A stretch of DNA of 64,000 bases from a gamma proteobacterium HTCC2207. GTDB lineage: Bacteria > Pseudomonadota > Gammaproteobacteria > Pseudomonadales > Porticoccaceae. Below are positions 1 to 9,362 of this stretch, in pieces. The translations under genes and the position numbers were made by a program. The stretch lies in assembly GCA_000153445.1 (NCBI GenBank), contig CH672396.1:529668-593667 (forward strand). Direction: 5' to 3'. Position 1 is the first letter of the stretch. Every line of letters begins with the position of its first letter. The notes below the pieces were generated by a model that was not told where the DNA came from, made no database searches, and was given only the letters and a program-made list of their open reading frames with translations.

Positions 1-84
1 GCGTGGGAAAATAATGCGCTGGCCGATGATTTGGGTAAAACCACCATGGGTCGACTACTGCGTTCTGTGGCCACAGCGAAATAG
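1..84 (+). CDS. C-terminal end of an unidentified protein (partial)
   Basis: An open frame enters at base 1 and stops at TAG 82-84, leaving 27 residues ending in GRLLRSVATAK. This is too short to assign a family. It lies upstream of the GH16 gene on the same strand, separated by about 140 bases in which I see no clear promoter. It could belong to the same polysaccharide-use locus, but nothing in the residues shows this. Confidence 0.5.
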   Translation, partial: AWENNALADDLGKTTMGRLLRSVATAK

Positions 85-225
85 CCGCTAAATGGTGCGA
101 TAAACCTTATCTGAGTCGATTAGTCCTATTGTTTAGTTACTCTGCAGTATTCTGCTAGCAGCACGTAATTTAAAAGGCGACCATTGATACTAATAAAAAC
201 AATGAATTTTTTGGGTAACTAACCA

Positions 226-1974
226 TTGAACGCTACGATTAACCTGTTGAAGATATTTAAGCAGCCCATTCTTATTGGTCTGACATCAGTCATCCTTGCC
301 GCCTGTGGCGGTGGAGGCGGGAGTGGTTCCACACCAGCCCCAACGCCAAATCCAACACCAGCGGATACAACTGCGCCGGTGATCTCCATATCAGGTGCTC
401 AGGCCTTAACGATTGAGCAGGGGACTGCCTACTCCGATGCTGGCGCAACTGCCACCGATGATGTGGATGGTGCTGTCACTGTCTCCACTACGGGATCTGT
501 GATCAGCAGTAGCGCTGGCGAATATACCCTGACCTATAGCGCAACCGATGCGGCTGGCAACACTGCCACGGAGACTCGAGTTGTAACAGTGACTGCAGTC
601 GCCACTGTGGATACGCTGGTTGTATTTGATCAGGGTGTTGTAGGTTCGACCTGGGATCTCGGTCTAAATGGCTATGACCAGGAGAAAGATTATGCCGAAT
701 GTAGTGATGATGGTGGCGCCGCTTGCCCCAATATCAGCTGGGACTTGGTTACCGATCTCGATCGCGGCACTGTGCTGCAAGTCAGCCACTCCTCTGCCGG
801 AAAAGTTGCTGCGGTCTATGCCAAGACCTCGGTTCCCTACAATGCCGCTGCCTATGCCGGTGGCAATATAATCTTTGACGTAAAAATAGTCAGTGGTGAT
901 AGCGCTCTTTCAATGAAAGTAGACTGCATCTACCCCTGCTCTTCTGGCAACTATGGTCTTAACTCCATAGATAGTGCTGATTGGCAGACCCTAACTGTGC
1001 CAGTGAATGACTTGGTCGGTCAGGATCTCAACCTAGCAACCATCGACACAGGTATTGTTATCTGGGCCTCCGCTTACACCAATAGCGTCTTCCAGCTCGA
1101 CAATGTGCGCTGGGAAGCTGCGCCAGGTGGCCCCACTACGGATCCCGGCACTGGTCCAATCAATGATAACTGGGTAAATCCCAACTTTACTGGCTACACC
1201 ACGCCGACTAGTTACTCCGGTTATAGTCTGTTGTGGTCCGATGAGTTCTCGGGCAGCACATTGAACACAACGGAATGGAACTATGATATTGGCACTGGTG
1301 ATAACGGCTGGGGCAATGACGAAGAGCAGTACTACCGCAGAGAAAATGCCTCCCTTCAAGAGGGTCTATTAATTATTGAAGCTAAAGAGGAGAACTTCGG
1401 TAATCGCAGTTATACCTCCTCGAGAATTAAGACCCAGGGCAAATTTAACTTTAAATATGGTCGAGTAGATATTCGTGCAGCCATGCCAAAAGGCAAGGGT
1501 ATGTGGCCTGCTCTGTGGATGTTAGGCGAAAACATTACCTCGATTGGCTGGCCCTACAGCGGCGAAATTGACATTATGGAAATGGTCGGTGGCAGCGGTT
1601 TAGAGAATCGCACAGTGGGTACTGCGCACTGGAATAGCGGTGGCACCTATCAGGCTGATGGTGTTACCAAACAGCCTTATGCACCCGCGTCTTTTGGCGA
1701 TACCAAAACATTGAGCGGCGGTGAAACCTTGGCCAATGCGTTTCATGTATTCAGTCTAGTTTGGACATCTAGCCGACTGACTTGGTATATCGATGATGTT
1801 CAGTACCACACAATGGCGATTAATAGCAGTGCCGAGCTGTCCGCCTTTCAGAAAGAATTCTTCCTGATCTTCAATGTTGCAGTGGGTGGCAGATGGCCCG
1901 GTTCGCCCAATTCGAACACTACTTTCCCACAGCGTATGTTGGTTGACTACGTTCGAGTGTTCCAGGAAAACTAA
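226..1974 (+). CDS. Lipoprotein glycoside hydrolase family 16 (laminarinase/beta-glucanase type)
   Basis: Predicted secreted endo-beta-glucanase acting on laminarin-like beta-1,3-glucans. The 582-residue protein begins with a lipoprotein signal whose lipobox ends at Cys27 (LAAC), then a Gly/Ser and Thr/Pro linker. An Ig-like DUF5011/HYR-type domain covers about 48-125 and a beta-sandwich region about 130-295 that looks like a carbohydrate-binding module. The GH16 catalytic domain runs from about 330 to the end. The catalytic signature E-I-D-I-M-E sits at 447-452, with Glu447 as nucleophile, Asp449 and Glu452 as acid/base; the extra Met is the beta-bulge seen in laminarinases. The start is TTG, because an in-frame stop lies at 220-222 and no ATG follows before the signal peptide. 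Membrane anchoring suggests glucan cutting at the cell surface. The exact substrate is inferred. Confidence 0.9.
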   Translation: MNATINLLKIFKQPILIGLTSVILAACGGGGGSGSTPAPTPNPTPADTTAPVISISGAQALTIEQGTAYSDAGATATDDVDGAVTVSTTGSVISSSAGEYTLTYSATDAAGNTATETRVVTVTAVATVDTLVVFDQGVVGSTWDLGLNGYDQEKDYAECSDDGGAACPNISWDLVTDLDRGTVLQVSHSSAGKVAAVYAKTSVPYNAAAYAGGNIIFDVKIVSGDSALSMKVDCIYPCSSGNYGLNSIDSADWQTLTVPVNDLVGQDLNLATIDTGIVIWASAYTNSVFQLDNVRWEAAPGGPTTDPGTGPINDNWVNPNFTGYTTPTSYSGYSLLWSDEFSGSTLNTTEWNYDIGTGDNGWGNDEEQYYRRENASLQEGLLIIEAKEENFGNRSYTSSRIKTQGKFNFKYGRVDIRAAMPKGKGMWPALWMLGENITSIGWPYSGEIDIMEMVGGSGLENRTVGTAHWNSGGTYQADGVTKQPYAPASFGDTKTLSGGETLANAFHVFSLVWTSSRLTWYIDDVQYHTMAINSSAELSAFQKEFFLIFNVAVGGRWPGSPNSNTTFPQRMLVDYVRVFQEN

Positions 1975-2002
1975 AACCCAACTGCTGTCTGACCCAAAGC
2001 TC

Positions 2003-2028
2003 TAGCGCGTTTTTTCGGAAACGCGTTA
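2003..2028. terminator. Stem-loop after the GH16 gene
   Basis: CGCGTTT at 2006-2012 pairs with AAACGCG at 2019-2025 around a six-base loop, and the helix can extend by two or three weaker pairs. It lies 30 bases after the GH16 stop. There is no clean U-tract after it, so it is a possible rather than a typical Rho-independent terminator. Confidence 0.4.
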
Positions 2029-2119
2029 TAGCTGCGTGGCCCTATGTTTGATATCCTCAACAGAATCAGAAGGATAATAAAAAGCCCCCAATAATAAAAA
2101 CTATAAAGAGGAGCAGGCC

Positions 2120-3469
2120 ATGCGCATTAAGGCTGTGGTATCCATATTTACCCTGGTATCACTGGGTTTCACATCGTATCTCGCGATAGCTAATCAGACC
2201 CCAGCGTCTAAGCCCCCACCAATACCTCAGGTGCCCCTTGTGTCAGAGCAGCCTATGCAGGGGGTGCCCCCGGCGCGCAACTCACAGGTCACCATGCACA
2301 ATTTCCGTGACTACCCGCTGAATCAATGGGCCTTTCAAAATATCGGTGCGCCACTCAATACTGTAGTGATCCCTCGTCAGGGCAATATTGCTGACTTGCC
2401 GGGTCCATCCCAATCCCAGCTCGGCGATAAACTCTTCACCACCGCAACGGGGCAGCAGCAGTCCTTTGACCAGATATTCGAGAGCAACTATGGCGATGGT
2501 GTCGCGATAATTAAAGGCGGCCAATTGCTCCATGAACGCTATTTCCACAGCTTTAATGTCCATGCTCAGCATATCTGGTTCTCCATGAGTAAATCTCTCG
2601 CCAGCAGCGCCTTTGGTCTGCTTGTGGAGCAAGGTAAAGTATCGTTGGATAAATCACCCGCGGACTATATTCCGGAGCTCAAAGGCAGTGGTTTTGAGCG
2701 CGTCACCATCCAGCAGCTGTTGGATCACGCCACCTCCTTAGATTTCAAGGAAACCTACACCGATATCACCTCAGATTTTGCCCTCTATTATGTGCCGGCC
2801 CTCAATATGGGTTGGCTTCCCGGCGCCCGGGATGTGCAGCCAAATAATAGTGAGATCTACGGGGTGCATGATTTTCTAAGTCGCTTTATCAAAGCGGATC
2901 CCAAGCGCGAACCCGGCGATAACTTTGATTACAACTCGAGCAATGCCGATGTGCTTGGCTGGTTGATTGCTCGGCTCAGCGGACAGCCATTTCAAGACTT
3001 TATTCAGCAGAATATCTGGGCCAAGCTTGGTGCCGAACACGATGCCACTATAGCTGTAGATAGAGCCTATATGCCGGCCGTCACCGGCGGCATGAACAGC
3101 ACATTAAGAGACGCTGCACGCTTTGGCATGATGATTCGCGACTCGGGCAAGTTTAATGGCCAGCAGATTATTCCCAGAAAATGGGTCGAAGCGACCCTGG
3201 ATGTCAGTGATCAGCTCAAGGCCAATATGGCCGCCAACAGCAATTATCAGGAAGAAACCTGGTCCGCTTACCACAATATGTGGTGGATTCTGGATGAGAG
3301 TATTGGCGAGTTTGCGGCTGTGGGTATTCATGGGCAGGTGATTTATATTAACCGCAAAGCCGATACAGTGATGGCCTGGTTTTCCAGCCAACCAGTGGCA
3401 GGTGCCGCACGAAATGAAAGCTTTAGGGCCAAGTTGAAAGCGGCGCGAGAGATGGCTGCGGGGCTTTAA
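2120..3469 (+). CDS. Secreted class C beta-lactamase-family serine hydrolase
   Basis: A 449-residue serine hydrolase of the beta-lactamase/esterase EstB/penicillin-binding family, exported by an N-terminal signal peptide (hydrophobic 5-22, then a Pro-rich linker). The active-site SxxK is S155-M-S-K158. The second motif is Y271-N-S273, and the third position, normally KTG or HxG, reads H404-G-Q406. Such proteins are esterases, amidases or D-aminopeptidases more often than resistance enzymes, and the substrate here cannot be read. The ATG has a strong ribosome site (AAAGAGGAG, 2105-2113). It follows the GH16 gene but has its own ribosome site and a hairpin upstream, so it may be transcribed separately. 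A second, shorter family member lies at 40227-41471. Confidence 0.85.
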   Translation: MRIKAVVSIFTLVSLGFTSYLAIANQTPASKPPPIPQVPLVSEQPMQGVPPARNSQVTMHNFRDYPLNQWAFQNIGAPLNTVVIPRQGNIADLPGPSQSQLGDKLFTTATGQQQSFDQIFESNYGDGVAIIKGGQLLHERYFHSFNVHAQHIWFSMSKSLASSAFGLLVEQGKVSLDKSPADYIPELKGSGFERVTIQQLLDHATSLDFKETYTDITSDFALYYVPALNMGWLPGARDVQPNNSEIYGVHDFLSRFIKADPKREPGDNFDYNSSNADVLGWLIARLSGQPFQDFIQQNIWAKLGAEHDATIAVDRAYMPAVTGGMNSTLRDAARFGMMIRDSGKFNGQQIIPRKWVEATLDVSDQLKANMAANSNYQEETWSAYHNMWWILDESIGEFAAVGIHGQVIYINRKADTVMAWFSSQPVAGAARNESFRAKLKAAREMAAGL

Positions 3470-3491
3470 GCGCTGCTTCCATGTAGGTTAT

Positions 3492-5021
3492 TTAAGTTGG
3501 ATCGGTTACTGGGGCGCCTAGCTGTTTGTCTGGGCCCCGCAGTATCACTGCCATTGGCAGCATCGCTAGCACCACCCACATCATTATTTTAAAGTCATTT
3601 AGATAGGCAATAGTCGACGCCTGTCGATTGATTTCCATATCCAAAAGCATCAGCCCTGAAATTGCCTCGTTATGCAGAGCCTGCGGAAACTGCTGCAGCC
3701 CCATGCTGGTGATATAGGGGGTGATATTCTCGGTAAGATAGGCGTGCTGAGTTTGCAGATCGCGGGAAAACAGTACAAAGGCCGCTGAGACGCCAATACT
3801 GCTGCCGAAATTGCGCACTAGGCTAAATAGTCCTGCGGCCTCTGTACGATATTGCGGCTCCAGCGTGAGATAGGCGAGCGTGCTGAGTGGCATAAACACA
3901 AACCCGAGACCCAAGCCCTGCAGAAAGCCGGTGCTAACAATTCTATGTGCTGGCACAAAGGTGTCGAAATGAGTCATTAGCCACAGGGAGTAGGCGGTCA
4001 ACAATAGGCCAACGACTACTAGTGCCCGAGGGTCGAAACGATCGGCAAACTTGCCTAGCAGGAACATCGACAGCATGGTGCCAATCCCGCGAGGTGCCAG
4101 TATGGTACCTACATCCAATACCGGATAACCCATAATCCTCTGCAGATAGTTGGGCAGCAGTGCCATGGTGGCGAGCAGAATCAGCCCCATAAAAAACATA
4201 AAAATTAGGGCGCCGGTAAAATTGCGGTCGCGAAGAATTGCCGGTGTTAAAAAGGGGTTTTTGGCAGTTTTGGTATGCACTACATAGACCCAGAGTGCCG
4301 ATAGCACTACTGCGCAATAGAACTGTATTTCTATGGAATCGAGCCAGTCGAGATGATGGCCGCGATCGAGAATCAACTGAATACCGGCGATAACTAAAGC
4401 CAGAGCAAAGAATCCCAAGCCGTCAAAGGGTCGCTCTTCACGCTCAGTCTCTGGCATTAGAGTCAGAATAATAAATAACACCACTACGCCAAACGGCAGA
4501 TTGATATAGAACACCCAGCGCCAAGAATAATACTCAGTGAGAAAGCCTCCCAGAGTGGGCCCTAGAATAGGCCCAATCATAATGCTCACAGTCCACATGG
4601 CCATGGCCTTGACGTGGTCTTCCTTGGCATTGATATCGAGCATAATGGTTTGAGAAAGCGGCACCAGTGCCGCGCCGAACAGTCCCTGCAAAATACGAAA
4701 GCCAATCATCTCGTTGAGAGAGGTGGCTGCACCGCAGAGCAGAGAGGTCAGCGTAAAGCCGGCGATGGAAATCAAGAAAACGTTTTTTCGCCCATATCGC
4801 CCAGACAGCCAACCTATAGGCAGGGTCATAATCGCCGACGCGACTATATAAGAGGTTAATACCCAAGCCAGCTGGTCCTGAGTTGCTGACAAACTGCCCT
4901 GCATATGGGGCAGAGCGACATTGGCAATGGTGGTGTCGAGCATTTGCATAATGGAAGCCAGCATCACTGCCAGAGTCACCGCGGATTTGGCTCGTGGTGT
5001 CAGTTCAACTTGAACTGACAT
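3492..5021 (-). CDS. emrB: EmrB/QacA-type 14-TM MFS drug efflux transporter
   Basis: Inner-membrane proton-coupled multidrug exporter of the DHA2 family, 509 residues, the usual length. TM1 carries D29-T-T, typical of the family. Motif A (GWLSGRYGRK) is at 70-79 and the antiporter motif C (GPILGPTLGG) at 150-159. The gene is third in a marR-emrA-emrB operon, 69 bases after emrA, with a good ribosome site (GAGGT) before ATG. By analogy with EmrAB of E. coli it would join the EmrA-like adaptor and an outer-membrane channel encoded elsewhere to expel hydrophobic compounds. The specific drug is not visible. Confidence 0.9.
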   Translation of the reverse strand: MSVQVELTPRAKSAVTLAVMLASIMQMLDTTIANVALPHMQGSLSATQDQLAWVLTSYIVASAIMTLPIGWLSGRYGRKNVFLISIAGFTLTSLLCGAATSLNEMIGFRILQGLFGAALVPLSQTIMLDINAKEDHVKAMAMWTVSIMIGPILGPTLGGFLTEYYSWRWVFYINLPFGVVVLFIILTLMPETEREERPFDGLGFFALALVIAGIQLILDRGHHLDWLDSIEIQFYCAVVLSALWVYVVHTKTAKNPFLTPAILRDRNFTGALIFMFFMGLILLATMALLPNYLQRIMGYPVLDVGTILAPRGIGTMLSMFLLGKFADRFDPRALVVVGLLLTAYSLWLMTHFDTFVPAHRIVSTGFLQGLGLGFVFMPLSTLAYLTLEPQYRTEAAGLFSLVRNFGSSIGVSAAFVLFSRDLQTQHAYLTENITPYITSMGLQQFPQALHNEAISGLMLLDMEINRQASTIAYLNDFKIMMWVVLAMLPMAVILRGPDKQLGAPVTDPT

Positions 5022-5090
5022 TGAACACCTCTATGCTTGTTAGGTTAGGGAGGGCAGGGGAATTAAGAGCGCTAAAAGAGTTGCAGCTCA

Positions 5091-6170
5091 TTAGTTGGCC
5101 CAGGGCAGCTGACGACTATGGCCTGTATCAACCTTTACCAGTGCGCTCATACCCGCGGTGAGCGCAATGCCCGATATTGATGAGCTGGGCGTTGAGGAGC
5201 CAGAGGCTATTGATCCAGAGGCTATTGAATCAGAGGCTGTGTCGATGGCCAAATTGACGGTGATACGCTGCACTACCTTGACCCAATTGCCGGTACTGTT
5301 CTGTGCCGGTAGTAGTGAAAATTCCGAGCCCGTGCCCGGAGTAATACTGCTGACGTGACCCTGCCACTGCTGATCCGGGTAGGCATCCACTTCGATGGTC
5401 GCCGGTTGGCCCACCTGAAGATGGGTTAGGTCGGTTTCTTTAAAGTTTGCCTCGACCCAAATATAGCTGTCATCCACCAGGCTAAACAGCGGTGCTCCAG
5501 CGATAATATATTCGCCCTTGTGGATTGAGAAATTGGCCACCACACCAGAGGAGGGGGCAACAATGCGAACATGGCTGAGATCCAATCTGGCTTTGTCGCG
5601 CTCGGCTAGCGCTAATAGATAGCTAGGGTGTTGCTGCAGCGGTAGGTCAATATCAATCAGTCGTGCCTTCACCACCTGCAGCGCTTGGGTAGTCACCTGC
5701 ATCTCATTAATAGAATCGAGATAGAGATATTCGGCTTGATCCACCTCAGCTGCAGAGACGGTTTTTCGCGCCAGCAAACTGTTTAGGCGATTAAACTCGC
5801 GGAGATAAAAATCATGCTGAGTTTTGCTTTGCTCAAGATCAGCCAGCTTATTTAAATAGTCGGCTTTTAAACTCTCAACATCGCCGCCCACCTTGATCAG
5901 ATTCGCCTCAGCCCTTGCCAGGGCAATTTGATAGGGTTGGTCATCGACCCGGAATAGCAGTTGCCCAGCCTCAACGCGACCATTGTCGGCAACGGAAACT
6001 TCCACTACTTTACCGGATATCTCACTGGCGATAGACAGCATGCCAGCCTTTAAATAGGCATTGTCGGTTTCCATATAGCGACCACCAACTATGTAAAAGT
6101 ACGCAGCGACTGCGGCTATAGCCAGGGGTCCCGCGAGAAGGGTTGCGCGGCGTTTAAGGTTGTCAGACAA
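5091..6170 (-). CDS. emrA: EmrA-type membrane fusion protein (HlyD family)
   Basis: Periplasmic adaptor of the EmrAB pump, 359 residues. One N-terminal membrane helix (about 10-27) is followed by the DNAYL region and a biotinyl-lipoyl half (45-80), a helical hairpin (about 80-190), the second lipoyl half (SGVVANFSI..GEYI) and a beta-barrel. An unusual Ser/Gly/Ile-rich insert near 310-332 interrupts the C-terminal barrel region and comes from a 15-bp DNA repeat (5197-5241). The start is TTG with AGGA nine bases upstream. It lies between the MarR regulator and the EmrB transporter on one strand. Confidence 0.9.
   Translation of the reverse strand: MSDNLKRRATLLAGPLAIAAVAAYFYIVGGRYMETDNAYLKAGMLSIASEISGKVVEVSVADNGRVEAGQLLFRVDDQPYQIALARAEANLIKVGGDVESLKADYLNKLADLEQSKTQHDFYLREFNRLNSLLARKTVSAAEVDQAEYLYLDSINEMQVTTQALQVVKARLIDIDLPLQQHPSYLLALAERDKARLDLSHVRIVAPSSGVVANFSIHKGEYIIAGAPLFSLVDDSYIWVEANFKETDLTHLQVGQPATIEVDAYPDQQWQGHVSSITPGTGSEFSLLPAQNSTGNWVKVVQRITVNLAIDTASDSIASGSIASGSSTPSSSISGIALTAGMSALVKVDTGHSRQLPWAN
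5197..5241. repeat. Three 15-bp tandem repeats inside emrA
   Basis: Units at 5197-5211, 5212-5226 and 5227-5241 share the core CAGAGGCTATT with two to four differences. Fifteen bases keep the frame, so copy-number change would only lengthen the Ser-Ile-Ala-Ser-Gly stretch of the adaptor. Confidence 0.85.
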
Positions 6171-6237
6171 GGCGTGTATTCCTGTTTTAGTTATTATTTT
6201 TTGGCCGTGACTCGAGCATCATGGCTCAAGGATTTTA

Positions 6238-6693
6238 TTATTTTGTATCTGCGTCTTGTGCGCAGAGATTGGCGCGCATACGTGACAGCAGGTCGGTTAG
6301 TTGCTGCCGTTCGCTGGCGGAAATTCCCTTGAGCGCAGATTCGCGAACCTCTATTCCCACCAACTTAATTTTTTCTATCAGGGGTTCAACCTTGTCGGTC
6401 AGAAACACTCTTTTGGCGCGACGATCCTGAGGGTCTTGACGACGCTCAACCCAGTCATTGCGCTCGAGGCGGTCCACCAGTCCCGTCATAGTAATTGCGG
6501 TAACACCAATAATATCTGCTAGACGCTTTTGCTGAGCACCATTTTCCCAGGAAAGAAGAACCAGAACTGACCACTGAGAGCGGGTCAAATTGTATTCATG
6601 GGCACGGCGCTCAAAATTCCAGCGCATCATGCGGGCAACATCGTGGATGATAAAACCCAGGGTATCGTTGTTGGCTATATCGGTATTGCTCAT
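6238..6693 (-). CDS. MarR-family transcriptional regulator of the emrAB operon
   Basis: A 151-residue winged helix-turn-helix protein. Recognition-helix region KRLADIIGVTAITMTGLVDRL and wing ERRQDPQDRRAKRVFL sit at about 55-100, flanked by dimerisation helices. It is first in the operon, 67 bases before emrA, as in E. coli emrRAB. It most likely represses its own operon and is released by a small aromatic ligand. A near-perfect palindrome overlapping the promoter at 6737-6754 is the likely operator. Confidence 0.9.
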   Translation of the reverse strand: MSNTDIANNDTLGFIIHDVARMMRWNFERRAHEYNLTRSQWSVLVLLSWENGAQQKRLADIIGVTAITMTGLVDRLERNDWVERRQDPQDRRAKRVFLTDKVEPLIEKIKLVGIEVRESALKGISASERQQLTDLLSRMRANLCAQDADTK

Positions 6694-6726
6694 AGGAATC
6701 TATTGACGAATTTTAAGAGGAACCTT

Positions 6727-6755
6727 ATTGTAAGTATGCTAACTATATTAGGCAA
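6727..6755 (-). promoter_or_regulatory. marR-emrAB promoter with overlapping operator palindrome
   Basis: Read on the minus strand, -35 TTGCCT (6755-6750) and -10 TACAAT (6732-6727) are 17 bases apart, close to the sigma-70 consensus. The inverted repeat TGCTAA-N5-TTAGGCA (6737-6754, one extra base in one arm) covers the -35 and most of the spacer. That is where a MarR dimer would block polymerase. The start codon follows about 33 bases after the -10. Confidence 0.75.
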
Positions 6756-6873
6756 TTTTTTTATACCGTGATAAATAATGCTGTGTCTGTAGGGGAATTT
6801 GGTCAAACGCGGTAAGCTGAAGCGCTGTTTTACATTAAAAGCTACAACAACCAAAATCTGCGAGTTAAAAAAT

Positions 6874-7242
6874 ATGAGTCAGACCAATGTCTTTGGAGAA
6901 CCCATCGAAGAGTGCTGCAGCAACCCTATCACCGGCTACTTTCGCGATGGATTCTGCCGCACCGACAAATATGACCGCGGCTCTCACACGGTTTGCGCGG
7001 AAATCACCGATGAGTTCTTAGAATTCTCCAAATCCAGAGGCAATGACCTGTCGACCCCGCGTCCGGAGTTCGAGTTTCCCGGATTAGTCGCTGGGCAATC
7101 TTGGTGTCTCTGTGCCTCGCGCTGGTTGGAAGCCTACGAAAGCGGTTGTGCACCGAAAGTATTCTTGCGCCGCAGCAACAGTATGGCCCTGGAAATTGTT
7201 CCTATGGAAGCGCTTAAAGCGTCCGCCGCAGATTTGAATTGA
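6874..7242 (+). CDS. DUF2237 family protein
   Basis: A 122-residue soluble protein of the DUF2237 family, recognised from the N-terminal NVFGEPIEECC, the GFCRT motif, GNDLSTPRPEF and the central GQSWCLCASRW. No biochemical role is established. The family is widespread in proteobacteria and cyanobacteria. I use the ATG at 6874, since the frame also runs back to a TTG at 6799 but the residues before ATG do not look conserved. It is divergent from the marR operon, so the 6693-6874 spacer may serve both directions. Confidence 0.8.
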   Translation: MSQTNVFGEPIEECCSNPITGYFRDGFCRTDKYDRGSHTVCAEITDEFLEFSKSRGNDLSTPRPEFEFPGLVAGQSWCLCASRWLEAYESGCAPKVFLRRSNSMALEIVPMEALKASAADLN

Positions 7243-7291
7243 GTGCCCGCTGCCGACCTAAATAAAAATAAAAAATGACAGGCTGATTCCT

Positions 7292-7924
7292 ATGAGTTTT
7301 TACGACAAATATATTCTGCCCTCTTTTCTCAACTGCGCCTGTGGCTCCAAGCCTATTCTCTACCAGCGCGGCAAAGTCGTGCCTCTAGCTGAGGGTCTAG
7401 TTCTTGAAGTGGGTATTGGCTCGGGGCTGAATATTCCCTTTTACGATGCCGGCAAGGTCGAGAAAGTCATAGGCTTAGACCCCTCGCCAGAGCTCAATGC
7501 GATGGCCGAAAAAGTGGTTAGTAAGACCGCCGCGGAGAATGGTTTGAAGGTAGAAATCATTCTTGGTGGTGCTGAAGCCATGCCCTTTCCCGATGATTAT
7601 TTTGATAGCGTAGTAATCACTTACACACTCTGTACGATTCCCGATGCTGCATCTGCCAATCTTGAAATACGCCGTGTATTAAAACCCGGCGGCAAGCTGA
7701 TCTTCTGCGAACACGGGCTGGCACCAGATGCAGGCGTCGCCAAATGGCAGGGCCGCATCGATCCTTTCTGGGGCAAGATGGCCGGTGGTTGCCACCTCAA
7801 TCGCGATATTCCCGAGCTGATTGTCAGCGCCGGTTTTAGGTTTAAAACCTTAGACCAGATGTATCTGCCGAGCACACCAAAGTTCGCCGGTTATAACTAT
7901 TGGGGTGTGGCCGTGATCGCCTAA
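7292..7924 (+). CDS. Class I SAM-dependent methyltransferase
   Basis: A 210-residue Rossmann-fold methyltransferase (Methyltransf_11 type). Motif I (EVGIGSG) is at 39-45, the acidic end of strand 2 is GLDPS, and motif IV region is FDSVVITYTLCTIPD. The Cys-rich N-terminus NCACGS is shared with proteins related to phosphatidylethanolamine N-methyltransferases, but this alone does not define the substrate. It follows the DUF2237 gene by 49 bases on the same strand and may be co-transcribed. Confidence 0.8.
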   Translation: MSFYDKYILPSFLNCACGSKPILYQRGKVVPLAEGLVLEVGIGSGLNIPFYDAGKVEKVIGLDPSPELNAMAEKVVSKTAAENGLKVEIILGGAEAMPFPDDYFDSVVITYTLCTIPDAASANLEIRRVLKPGGKLIFCEHGLAPDAGVAKWQGRIDPFWGKMAGGCHLNRDIPELIVSAGFRFKTLDQMYLPSTPKFAGYNYWGVAVIA

Positions 7925-7967
7925 TCGCCTATTTATCAGCATTGGGCGTCTACATATTTCAGTTTGT

Positions 7968-7996
7968 TTGCTAAGCTGTTACATTAAATCTATAAC
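7968..7996 (+). promoter_or_regulatory. Predicted sigma-70 promoter of the MFS-bax-dipeptidase operon
   Basis: TTGCTA at 7968-7973 and TATAAC at 7991-7996 are separated by exactly 17 bases, 53 bases before the ATG at 8049. The match is four or five of six at each box. No activator or repressor site is obvious. Confidence 0.5.
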
Positions 7997-8048
7997 CCAA
8001 AAAGGGCTATTAAAAGCTCAATAAAAATAATAATAATCGAGGTACTCA

Positions 8049-9362
8049 ATGACCGATCCATCTATACCTGAAGGGGGAGCTGCAAAGGCTTCTGGAGCTG
8101 ACAATGCAGCCGCGCCTGTCTCCAATGGCTACCGCCGCTATGTGTTGGTTCTGCTAACTCTTGTCTATGCACTGAATTTTATTGATCGACAAATCTTGGT
8201 GATTCTGCAAGAGTCGATCAAAGTGGATATGGATCTGTCTGATTCTCAGCTCGGCCTGCTCACCGGTTTTGCCTTTGCGATCTTTTATGTCAGTGTGGGT
8301 ATTCCCATTGCCCGCTGGGCCGATTTGGGTAACCGTCGAAATATTGTCTCCCTCGCAGTCGCCGTATGGAGTGGTATGACCGCTCTGTCTGGTTTCACTC
8401 AGAACTTCTGGCAGTTGTTAATGGCCCGAATCGGCGTCGGTGTCGGTGAAGCTGGCGGCAGCCCGCCATCTCATTCGATGATTTCGGATTATTATCCGGT
8501 TGAGCAGCGGGGCAGTGCGCTGTCGTTTTACTCCACCGGTGTCTATCTCGGTATTCTGTTAGGCTTTTTGATTGGTGGCTGGATCAACAGTGAGTTTGGT
8601 TGGCGCACAGCGTTTTTCGTGGTCGGCGTGCCGGGCTTTCTGGTGGCCCTATTAGTGCGTTTCACCATTCGTGAGCCGGTACGCGGTGGTCTCGAGGGAC
8701 GCGCCCTAGAGACGCCAGCAACCTTTGGCGAAACTCTGCGTACCCTAAAAGGCTTTGGTTCATTCAAGCTATTTGCCATCGCCGCTGGGCTCAATGCCTT
8801 TAGCAGCTATGGCATTGGTAACTTTACACCTTCGTTTTTAATTCGCTCTCACGGTTTTAGCAGCTTAGAAGTAGGCACTAGTCTGGCGCTGATTACTGGT
8901 ATTGGCGGCGCGTTGGGAACCTATATGGGCGGTGTATTAGCTGATCGCTTCGGCGCTAATGACAAGCGCTGGTATCTATGGGTCTCGGGGATTCCCGCCG
9001 CCTGCAGTGTACCTTTGATGTTTACCGCGGTATTTATTGGCGATCCGAGATTGGCCCTGGGCTTTCTGTTTTTTGCCACTATGCTGGGTGCCTTCTATCT
9101 GGGGCCCACTATTGCGATCTCCCACACCCTGGTTAGCCCAAGCATGCGCGCTATGGCCTCGGCCATTCTGTTCTTTATCCTTAACTTAATTGGCTTGGGT
9201 TTAGGGCCGCTGGTTGTGGGAATGCTGAGTGATTTACTTGCGCCTACCTATGGCTCTGAGTCACTGCGTTATGCCTTGGGCATAGTCTCATTTGTTAATT
9301 TGATCTCAGCGGCATTCTTCTTTTTGGCGGCGCGCAAATTACTCGCAGATCTTAAAAAATGA
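8049..9362 (+). CDS. Spinster-like MFS transporter
   Basis: A 437-residue, 12-helix major facilitator. The first helix contains LNFIDRQIL, typical of spinster-type and related MFS proteins. The loop 2-3 motif ARWADLGNRRNIV and the GVGEAGGSPPSHSMISDYYP segment of helices 4-5 match that group. Substrates of bacterial members are poorly known (lipids, sugars, organic acids). ATG is preceded by GAGG seven bases upstream. Its stop overlaps the next gene by four bases (ATGA), so transport is likely linked to the murein or peptide hydrolases that follow. Confidence 0.85.
   Translation: MTDPSIPEGGAAKASGADNAAAPVSNGYRRYVLVLLTLVYALNFIDRQILVILQESIKVDMDLSDSQLGLLTGFAFAIFYVSVGIPIARWADLGNRRNIVSLAVAVWSGMTALSGFTQNFWQLLMARIGVGVGEAGGSPPSHSMISDYYPVEQRGSALSFYSTGVYLGILLGFLIGGWINSEFGWRTAFFVVGVPGFLVALLVRFTIREPVRGGLEGRALETPATFGETLRTLKGFGSFKLFAIAAGLNAFSSYGIGNFTPSFLIRSHGFSSLEVGTSLALITGIGGALGTYMGGVLADRFGANDKRWYLWVSGIPAACSVPLMFTAVFIGDPRLALGFLFFATMLGAFYLGPTIAISHTLVSPSMRAMASAILFFILNLIGLGLGPLVVGMLSDLLAPTYGSESLRYALGIVSFVNLISAAFFFLAARKLLADLKK

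Noticed and set aside
2120-3469. True beta-lactamase resistance gene
   Set aside because: The third motif is HGQ instead of KTG and the linker-rich exported form fits esterase or peptidase relatives better.
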